Below are positions 55,801 through 64,000 of a stretch of 64,000 nt of DNA, piece after piece (positions within the stretch are counted from its first letter, which is position 1; every line of letters begins with the position of its first letter). The notes below the pieces were generated by a model. The model searched no databases, was not told the origin of the DNA, and saw only the letters and a list, made by a program, of their open reading frames with translations. This DNA comes from Mesodorylaimus sp. YZB2_4 (lineage: Eukaryota; Nematoda; Enoplea; Dorylaimida; Dorylaimidae). The stretch spans positions 62,001-126,000 of the forward strand of contig JASANH010000041.1 of NCBI GenBank assembly GCA_030248295.1, given 5' to 3'. The translations under genes and the position numbers were made by a program.

Positions 55801-56333
55801 ATTCCCTATGTCCAGGGGAATGATTGGAAACGCTTGAAAGATCAGCAGACACCACCGAGGACACAACAGACCCAGCGGGTCCATCCGTCGGCGCCCTTTC
55901 AGTTTGTCATCAGGATCGAACAAGAAAAGACAGAAGCAGAACCAAACACTGCTCTGATTGCTGTGTTTACTGAAAGAGTACCGTCCTCGAGCCACCATTG
56001 CGTCACATTATCTTTCTCCTTCGATCGGTTCTGATAACTGTGTCATATCCCCTGGAGGTACAGTATGTGTGGCGCTCATGTCATTGATTATTCACGTTTT
56101 GTTTTAAATTCTATTCCAATCAACGCACCACCGCACATTGAACAGTTTATACAACTGATGAAAACTTCAGGTGTGCGTGGGAGTGTATATCATTGTCACA
56201 AAAATGTTTCCAACTGGTTGACGTTTTAAAAATAAATTTTAAATGAGAAAGCTGTATACTCGCGTAAACGGAAATGGAAAAGAGCAGAAAATAGATATAA
56301 GTCACTGGAAAATACTTAAGAACCAATTAAAAA

Positions 56334-57150
56334 TGTTCATCCAAATACTGATTATGCTTGCTCTCATCAATTTTATATTTGCCAGTTGCTACTGTCGTAA
56401 AACATAAAAACGTTCTCCGGGGTTATTTCTTTTGATTCGGTGAAGAAAGAAACGGGTTTCAATTCCGCTCAAAGTATAGTTATCGACTCTGGTTCATCAG
56501 TAGCCGACTGTTTAGTATGGACAAATGAGAGGACGCCAGTTGTGATCATGGATTCGACTCTGTGCACATGTCTACCCAGGGAAAATGTTTCGGCTGCACT
56601 TGCTCATCGAGTAGCACCACTTTTTCACCAATCCAACCTATCACCACCTCAAGCAGTGGAACCAGTCGGACTCCGCCGACTGCTACTACGAATTTTAGTG
56701 GTAGTGGGACTGATGATTCAGCCACTTGATCAACGTACGTATAAAAAAGTGGCTAGTTTTTAAACTCTTATTCTATGGTTTGTCCTCTTTAGAGCTGCCG
56801 GATCGACGGTTGGCATTGTGATTGTAAATGTCATCGCAATAGCTGTCTATTTCATCATACTTCGACGGTATGCTAGGATGAGAGAGATTATCATGGCACA
56901 TCTATGTTTGATTTAAGTTTCCAGCCGGCGGCAGCAGCAAGTACCACACGTCTGCCTGCAAGATACTTTGTAAACCCACAGCTTGAAGAAGCTAACGCAG
57001 AACCAATGGTCGTGATCTATGCGGTGAACAACTTAAACCCGCCTGATCATAATAGAAGTAAGTGTAGTGAGCTTGATTTGTGTTATCGTATACGGATCAT
57101 ATTTAAAATTCTTTTTTTAGCTTCTGATCCAGTCGGCGGTTTTCGATTTC
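56334..57150 (+). pseudogene. Small signal-peptide/TM protein gene, copy B (paralogue at 16400-17140)
   Basis: The signal peptide MFIQILIMLALINFIFASCY starts at 56334 and is followed by CRKT. A possible 51-nt intron (donor near 56399) leads to SIVIDSGSSVADC and NERTPVVIMDSTLCTCLP. A Ser/Thr-rich linker then follows in a shifted frame (change near 56590). The exon at 56793-56870 gives the span GSTVGIVIVNVIAIAVYFII then LRRY. A tail exon has PARYFVNPQLEEANAEPMVV. Copy A shares the order and the motif NER-x-P-x8-LC-x-CLP. It lies downstream of the Polinton ATPase on the same strand. The function is unknown; a virion or cell-surface protein is plausible. Confidence 0.55.
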
Positions 57151-57180
57151 TGGCGGTCCTTATAATTGTCCACCGGGTAT

Positions 57181-57959
57181 TCAGCACTTCGACTGGAAAG
57201 CAGATAAAAGATCATTTCGCAAGTCAATCTCAGCATACCCACTATCTTCACACCTCACTACGTTACCCCTTGCGTGTGCACAGTGTTTGCTCTTGATTCT
57301 AGGTTGCTTTACACCGCACTTATGATTGCGCTCGTGAATTTGCAGCTGGAGTGTAAACTGATTCCCTTGAGTAAAAACAGATCCATACCCCGCTTCTTTC
57401 AATTTCTCATGGTACATCTAAACGCTACCTGTGTTTTCGATGCCACTTTCTGCTGCCACAGCAGATCGGATTTCTTCCCGCTGGCCTTTTATGAAAAGGC
57501 GAATGCATTGAATGATCCTGAATCGCAGGATGACGTCGCACGCAATCCAAGAATGGGAACACCCGCGCATCGTCAGAATACGCTTTTGCTGCACCCGAGA
57601 TCGGCAAAATCACTTGGCCTTGGTCATTGTCATTAAACTCATCTGCATCGTTAATTTCGTGACGTCTGATCTCATCATCATCAGGTGCTCTTCGATAAAA
57701 GAGGACCAGAAATATTGAACTGCGATCCATCAGTATTTGTGAAATCCTGGCGTTGTAACTGATCGTTTTCGGGCGAAGATGATAGGCTCGGATGCTGCTG
57801 TTCTTGCCAGCGAAACGAGTCGAATTTCGAAAATGACCCTTCACTGTCCTCTTCCTCTAAAACTCGCTGCTGAGCTAGAGCATAATTTGGCGCTGGCAGT
57901 CGAGCGCCCATTACTATCGCTCGGTCTAAAAAACGCAAAAATATGGAGCTCGTTCTCAT
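57181..57959 (-). other. Unassigned minus-strand frames
   Basis: Two frames (57959-57681 and 57844-57425) are open for 90-140 residues. They are acidic and rich in Asp/Asn (INDADEFNDNDQG) and overlap at a possible frame change. A third frame downstream has QIHERNHKCG. No family was recognised. Confidence 0.3.
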
Positions 57960-58114
57960 CAGTTGACATTATTTCAGATTTTCGGTCAAAAAGGCAGCTA
58001 AGCACGCGCCGAACGACGTTAATTCATTAGGATTTGTAAAAATCGGGTCTAAATATACCATAAACAATTTTAGACGGCATTAACAATTAAAAGAATCGAA
58101 TTTTCTAAACTCAC

Positions 58115-59660
58115 GTGGAGCCAAGTACGTTCGTCCGAAGTTCGTGCGGAGATTTTGCAATTCTCTTAACGAACAAGCTGTCACGAACTAGAAACAACTT
58201 CGAAGAAGGGCCAGCAAGAAGGTGTGAAAAGAGGACGAAAGAAAAAGGAGGAGGGAGCGAAGCTGAAAGACATCAAAGTCAGTCTGAAGAAATTTGACGC
58301 AATTCGAAGGCGCGTACAAAAGAAGACCAGGCGTCGAGTATTTTTATATCTGATGGACCTGGATCGGCGTGTTAGTGGTGTTTCGTCGACACCAAAGAAA
58401 AACCGGCCACCAGAAGCACAATCGCGGTCACTTTCTCCAATCCCTGGAACATCAACCGGCGGAACTACTCCTTTCGGCGCGGCTGCAACACGTAAGTATT
58501 TGCTGTGTGACTATTGAATACTGTACATATGTACAACCCTGCTTCGAACACGCGCTAGAGCTGATTCAGGGGATTCTAGTAAATGCGAGGCTTCTTTAAA
58601 AGAGTGTCATTGTTGCCAGTTTGGATATTATACTATTCCCTCATAAGGTCTGCTTCCTGCTTTGCTGTTTGGAAAATCGGGGGAGGGGGGTTAGTGCGTC
58701 AAGGTTTCCTAGAATTCCCTCAAGGCGGCTGCAGCATTCGGGCTAACCGGCAAGAACCCATTTCATCCCTTGTGTGTCCCGGTAGCCGGAAGGTGCGACT
58801 TCAACCCTTGTAGGTGCTCCTTGGAAGTGGACGCACGCCTGCACGATAGTAGAACAGGCGCTGGTTCTAGTAGTTTTGCAAAGACCATTTTTTTGCAGGG
58901 GGCGTCAAACGGCCGATCTGCGCTGATGCAGGAAAAACAGGTATGGCCAGCAGGTTAGTATGCATGTGTGTCAGAGTTCTTCGAGATAACTGTCGTCCAG
59001 GTCTCGCTTTGCATCAGTCTTTGGGAGATAGTGCTAGAGTTTAGTGTGCGTGACCGCGTTGTGATGGAGTTTTTCTTCACACTGCTTTTCTCCAGCTCGT
59101 CCTGCTTCTCCAACAGACGATAACCTTTCTGACAATGAAGTTGACGAGTTAGAATGCGCTCGCGAGGACTACCCGCAAGAGCAGTACCGCCCAGAGTATT
59201 CGTTCCTGGAGCACAGTGCAAATGTCAGCGACCACTTCGGCGCCCTGCTCGACGATTCGCGACCTCAGAACGCTCACGTGGTTGACTGGGAAGAGAAAGT
59301 CAGAAAGCAAGAAGAAGAAACAAGAGGAAGCTGCACAGTTCGACTTCTCAGGCTCCGTCCGGCTCCTGCCCGAAGGCTATTACAAACGTTGGTCGGAGCG
59401 TTCAGTGACCCGTGTCCATATGCCTGCTTATCCTGGGCCAGACAAATACAGCTTCGTGCAAGAAAAGAGGGAGTACAAGAAAAAAAAGGAGCAACAAGTT
59501 GAGGCGAAGAGTTGCAAGAACGCGTTGGACGTGGTCAACGAGGGCCGATGGATTGTCGAATTTTACCAAATCCTAAAGCTCGTATCGCCCAAATGCTACC
59601 GTTGGGATTGCGACGACTTCAACGATGTGGACCACCCAAAGTTAACTATACGTAAGTTCT
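58115..59660 (+). other. Unassigned multi-exon gene candidate
   Basis: Exon 1 (58224-58492) is strongly basic (RRRVQKKTRRRVFLYLMDLD) and Ser/Pro-rich, ending at a GTAAGT donor. A short exon (about 58900-58940) follows after TTTGCAG. A larger one (59098-59655) has DNLSDNEVDELECAREDYPQ, SFLEHSANVSDHFGALLDDS, and after a frame change near 59320 FDFSGSVRLLPEGYYKRWSE and CYRWDCDDFNDVDHPKLTI. It could be the 5' part of the transposase at 59985-60865 or a host gene. No domain was recognised. Confidence 0.35.
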
Positions 59661-59984
59661 AGCGGGGAAAGGAGAAGGGAAGCACCCTTCTTGTTGGGGC
59701 GTAGCTGTCGATTCCTGTCGCAAAATCCCTTCTGTTCACACACTTTTGTCGTACATGATCACTACAGCAGCATATAATCTCCGTTGCAGAAGGAAGGAGC
59801 TGCATTTAAAATGACTATCCAGTGCGGGAAAGGACACAAAAAGGAGTGGTGGACGTCGCGGCGATTACAGCACCAGGACCAGAGTCGAAGTAATTATAAC
59901 GCCATCAATGTCCTGTTGCCAGCATGCGTTGCGGTTTCCATAAATAATTAGCAAAAGATGGCTTTATTTTTTTAATCGTTGAAC

Positions 59985-60865
59985 ATTCGACTCATTGGGG
60001 ACGACCCGTACATGCGATTGCACAAGTACATTATCGCTCCTGTTGTGGGGTCTTGCTGGTCGGATGAGCAGAAGATGATTGCAAAGTCGCTTTCAGATAA
60101 AAAGCTGACGGTTGTCACTGCTGGAGATGGTAAGAATGCTGAAAATTTTACAAGACGTCCTCGACAACTTTTCGTTTTCTGCTTCCTGTCAGGTACGTCC
60201 GACAGCCCGGGTTTTTTCAGCATCTTACTGTACCTTCGCACAAATGATCGTGGCGACTGGGAAGGAACAAGTGAACGAAACGAAAACGTGGGAAAGGAAT
60301 GCGTAAGTTGGCGAGTGTAGAATCGCAAGACCGCACACATGACGCCTAGCTTTTTCAGATAAGTTGTTGCCATTGACTTGATTGACTAGCGCCTCACAAA
60401 TTTGGTTTCGAGTAAGTAATTGATTACCTACGTGACCAGTTGTGAACTGCTATGCTCTTCTTTACAGCAAACATGGAGACTAAAGGTTTCCTTCGCTCGA
60501 TGTGAAACATGTTTTCATTGGGAATCGAGCTCGACGAAATAGTGATGGTTGCGCACACATCAATAAAGAATCTAATTGGTAAGTTTCGCCTGGATTACCT
60601 CCCCAAAGATGCAGTGGGTGGGTTTAGTGATGGCAAAAAGAACGGGGTGGCATTCGTGAAGAACGCGATGGAGGTTCTCTGCAACTTCAGTGACATGAGT
60701 AACAATCACTATCGCGCAATACTGCAAATGTGCGCCAATGCAGCGCATAAGCTGGATGGTTGGCACAGATTGAGTTCGTCAATTTGTGACGGAGCCAGGC
60801 CTGCTGTGACCTTGTCCTTTCTTCTTTCAAGGCGAAGAACATTGGAAATGCATTGTCCGAGGTGA
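59985..60865 (+). pseudogene. Uncharacterised DDE transposase-like gene (DSPGxSAxYC family)
   Basis: RLHKYIIAPVVGSCWSDEQK and LTVVTAGDG end an exon at 60127. A 62-nt intron is followed by SDSPGF and, one frame over, SASYCTFAQMIVATG. Later exons give NMETKGFLRSM, a TGA, then FSLGIELDEIVMVAHTSIKN and DGWHRLSS. GDG-x-x-DSPG-x-SA-x-YCT, the M-E-x-x-GF block and the (V/I)VTD/VAH-T-x-IK block characterise a widespread but poorly named invertebrate family that looks like a DDE nuclease. The stop and frame change indicate decay. Confidence 0.5.
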
Positions 60866-60899
60866 ATGGTGAGGTTTTCCGCAAAGTGGCTTCGTGAGT

Positions 60900-61630
60900 A
60901 GTATAGCAGCGAGCAGGTCACCGTTACCCACCCAGGTTACCCAGGGTGGGTGGGGTCAAGACAGCCCACCCTTAGCCACCGTCCATTCCAGGCTCACGGG
61001 TCATTACTGACCAGCCAATGACCATATCAGCGGTACTCACTGTCCATACCCAGTATCATCCATCAAAGATGTGATTACATGATTGACACATGTCAAATTC
61101 AAATCCAGCTTGAGTGACGCTTCTTTCACGCAGCGAGGTTTTTTGAATTTCCCGCCTTCACGTAAAAAGGGCCTGTTATGTCTGCTATGTTGCGGCAATT
61201 TGGAAGTGACAACAAGTCGGGATAAATTTTGGAATCATGTCTTAGTCTGAAGACTCACACGTCATCGTATGCTGTAGAATTCAAATATATATCTTATCAT
61301 GACTTCGATAGTTGTATATAAACTAACCTCATTTCCCCCTTTTCAGATCATGATGGCTGGCCGTAACCCATTCCTGCATGAAATGACGGAGTTATTGGGT
61401 AGGGTTCAAAGACCAAGAAGATTGAATTATTCCGATAAGATATTAATAACTAATATTATAGTAACAGTGTTTATGATTCTGGTTATATTTTCACGTATAT
61501 TCGAAAAATATTCAACTCATACGATAAGATATTAATTAATAATATTATTCTAACAGTGTTTACGATTTTGAACTCGACTACTGATCGTGAGTCGAATGAA
61601 AAGGATTTCAGTCATCGTAATTATTTTCGT
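60900..61630. other. No recognisable gene
   Basis: Intergenic. It includes a GGGTGGG/CCCACCC-rich self-complementary stretch (about 60935-60980) and a near-direct repeat of TTCGATAAGATATTAAT (about 61431 and 61519). Confidence 0.4.
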
Positions 61631-61634
61631 TATC

Positions 61635-62075
61635 TCAGTGGTAGAGTTCTTCAGTGACCCAGTAATTGACAACGGGTACACCATGAGAATCGAGACCTGT
61701 TATAAACAGAAACTTTTCACAGGTTGGATACTTCTCCACAGTCCTGCATAAATCTTCCACTTCGTATTCGTCGCATGGGACTGAACTGAAGTCCATGCGA
61801 TTGAAGAAACTGATGCACCATTGCTCCTGGCGCATTTCAATCAGCTGCTGGACCAAACCAGGTGACCAAAGGTTCCTCCAAGCAGGTGCCAAGTTTGTTG
61901 TGTCAACCATATGCAGGTTTATTCTTTCCAAATCATATACCAAGCTTGTCTGTGTCAGTTTCAATTCGAGAACAATACCTCCTCCTTGACCATGAGTAAC
62001 TTCAAATAATGATGGCGTGTGATAAGCTTTCAGAAATTGTACTCCTGCGAGCCTTGTAAGAAGAGCAACAACCAT
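61635..62075 (-). CDS. Hypothetical protein (146 aa)
   Basis: An open minus-strand frame containing VLELKLTQTSLVYDLERINL, NLAPAWRNLWSPGLVQQL, CISFFNRMDF, and ending FLFITGLDSHGVPVVNYWVT. It looks globular (alternating hydrophobic pattern, two Trp-containing helices) and lacks a signal peptide. No family was recognised. It may be a terminal exon. Confidence 0.4.
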   Translation of the reverse strand: MVVALLTRLAGVQFLKAYHTPSLFEVTHGQGGGIVLELKLTQTSLVYDLERINLHMVDTTNLAPAWRNLWSPGLVQQLIEMRQEQWCISFFNRMDFSSVPCDEYEVEDLCRTVEKYPTCEKFLFITGLDSHGVPVVNYWVTEELYH

Positions 62076-63031
62076 GATTGTTGTTTATGTCAGCTTACGT
62101 CGTATGGGTAAAAGTGAAGTATAAGAAACTTGGTTAGTCACTTAGTAAAAGACGACTGCACTTGAAGCTTGCAAACAGCGAAAGTGGCAGATTCACTTTG
62201 ACGTTGTGTTATGCAGAAAAAGTATTGGCTAACTACCAGCTGATCACTTGATGATATGAACCATTGACTCCAAGATGATGTGAGTCAAGTGTACGAGTCA
62301 AATGTATGTTAAGAAACTGATGCATACTAGTTTTTAAACTTTTAGTCACAGGACAACCCGAACATTTGTCTGTATTTGACGAGAAACTAGTTGTCATTAC
62401 CATAAAGAGAAAGAAATCGGTGGGTGATGATCTATTAATGTCTAGCATGAAAAATAAATAAACATAGGTCAAATATATAAAAACGGTCAAACATAGGTCA
62501 TTATTCTAGGAAAAAAGGAACATAATCATTTATACATTGTCAGATCCCGTTTAGCAATTGTTTTCCCGTCCGCCGCTAATATTTCTGACAGTTTCTGGAA
62601 AAAAGTATGAATTATTCTCTTCCAAAAGGACCTTTGCTGCATCATGAAATATACTGTGCATACGCGTTTGAGTTATTTATATGTTCGAAAACAGTTTACT
62701 TAATTGATTTAAAAGTTACTCTTACCGTGTTGTCATGGCTGGGGATAGTTGTCAATAACACTTGCAATGGCAGCGTTTGCGAGTGCAAAATGAGATGGTG
62801 GAATGCTAAATGTTAAGCATGTTTCTTAGAGTGGGCAAGACCCATTTCCGAGTACAGGCCAATTTTTGCCCGTACCACCCAGCCGCCAATTTCAGTCTGA
62901 CCGAGGTCGTCCCAGGTTGGGGGCACGATACCCATATACGCAGGGAACTGATACAACAAAGTAATTGCATCCACTCCATCGATACTCTGATTTGCATTGC
63001 TGTGTACGTCTTTATATAGCCAAGAATTTGA

Positions 63032-63845
63032 CTTATCTCTATGTCGAATCAGTTCCATTGAACTGTGACTGAACATGAGCCTGGAGGCGGGGTATCACAT
63101 TCGATAAATCATGAAAAGGCAGGCACACCCACAACATTCAGTTTCGAAATCAGGTGATCGAGGTGGGACAGTTGATCAAAGCACTGACCGGACATACGTA
63201 GGTGCAGCCAACCGGATACGTGTTATGTTGGCTTATCTTCATGTCGAATCAGTTCCATTGAACTGTGACTGAACATGAGCCTGGAGGCGGAGTATCGCAT
63301 TCGATAAATCATGAAAAGGCAGGCACACCCACAACATTCAGTTTCGAAATCAGGTGATCGAGGTGGGACAGTTGATCAAAGCACTGACCGGACATACGTA
63401 GGTGCAGCCAACCGGATACGTGTTATGTCTGGCTTATCTTCATGTTGAATCAGCTCCACCAAACTGTGACTGAACATGAGCCTGGAGGCGGGGTATCGCA
63501 TTCGATAAATCATGAAAAGGCAGGCACACCCACAACATTCAGTTTCGAAATCAGGTGATCGAGGTGGGACAGTTGATCAAAGCACTGACCGGACATACGT
63601 AGGTGCAGCCAACCGGATACGTGTTATGTTGGCTTATCTTCATGTCGAATCAGTTCCATTGAACTGTGACTGAACATGAGCCTGGAGGCGGGGTATCGCA
63701 TTCGATAAATCATGAAAAGGCAGGCACACCCACAACATTCAGTTTTGGAATCAGGTGATCGGGGTGGGACAGTACATCGAAGCACTGACCGGACATACGT
63801 AGGTGCAGCCAACTGGATACGTATTATGCTGAAGCCAACTTTACT
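63032..63845. repeat. Four tandem copies of a 200-bp repeat
   Basis: Units begin at 63032, 63232, 63433 and 63633 with CTTATCT and run through GAGCCTGGAGGCGG, CAGGCACACCCACAACATTC and GGTGCAGCCAACCGGATACG. Copies 2-4 differ by a few bases and the last ends in a diverged tail. The unit length and head-to-tail order fit satellite-like DNA. No coding signal. Confidence 0.9.
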
Positions 63846-64000
63846 GGCTATAAAAAGGGGTGAATGGAGCAGTTCTGATCACTTGCCCTTTTGTGTCAGC
63901 CGCTACCTGATCCATTTCAATCATGGTTCTCGAAGATGCCAAAATCATAAAGTTTGATAATTCTAGCGGCATGTCTGCGCTTGTGCAGGTATACCATGGG

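Overview
The window looks like nuclear DNA of an invertebrate animal. Genes are split into short exons with GT-AG introns, many only 50-70 nt. No operons are visible, polyadenylation signals and TATA/CCAAT promoters can be seen, and about two thirds of the sequence is transposon-derived. The species cannot be fixed from the sequence alone. Recognisable families include CACTA, hAT, piggyBac, PIF/Harbinger, P-like, Penelope, Ty3 and Polinton, plus tRNA-derived SINEs and DNMT1-, thymidine-kinase- and P2X7-C-like genes.

Layout, left to right. 0-3 kb: degenerate CACGTG-rich repeats and two diverged copies of an unknown fragment. 3.1-5.5 kb: a decayed CACTA-type transposase on the minus strand. 5.8-7.0 kb: a clean non-autonomous hAT element with an 8-bp target duplication. 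7.1-9.3 kb: an apparently intact nine-exon gene with a coiled coil and a BEN-like C-terminus, in which every splice phase closes. 10.0-13.4 kb: a complete 3.4-kb foldback element with a 6-bp target duplication, about 850-bp inverted arms, a tRNA-like unit in each arm, inward-facing minisatellites and one C2H2 zinc-finger gene. It sits inside an older reading frame. 14-20.6 kb, mostly minus strand: an endonuclease-like fragment, two membrane-protein genes, C-terminal exons of a protein-primed (Polinton-type) DNA polymerase B and a thymidine kinase. 21.6-22.9 kb: tandem repeats, one carrying a duplicated exon. 23.7-25.9 kb: a piggyBac transposase with its own promoter.

25.6-35.3 kb is a nested inverted duplication. 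Its outer arms (2.5 kb) carry a SINE and a P2X7-C-terminal-like gene, intact on the right and truncated on the left. Its inner arms (0.46 kb) carry a tRNA-Asp-like sequence. A TA-flanked MITE lies exactly at a breakpoint, and a 45-bp collapsed version lies on the other side. 36.7-41.6 kb: a PIF-like relic, a two-gene convergent Harbinger element and an integrase-like relic. 41.9-43.5 kb: a Penelope-like element. 45.0 kb: a capsid-like fragment. 45.6-48.9 kb: a P-like transposase. 50.6-53.1 kb: exons of a DNMT1-like methyltransferase lacking its catalytic-loop region. 53.9-54.7 kb: Ty3 pol. 54.8-57.2 kb: a Polinton packaging ATPase, a small basic protein and a second copy of the membrane-protein gene seen at 16.5 kb. 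58-60.9 kb: an unassigned multi-exon gene and an unusual DDE transposase. 63.0-63.8 kb: four tandem 200-bp repeats.

The most notable points are the tRNA-bearing foldback element with a C2H2 gene, and the recurrence of one small signal-peptide/transmembrane gene family beside Polinton genes at both ends of the window. All identifications were made by eye from motifs; no database search was run.
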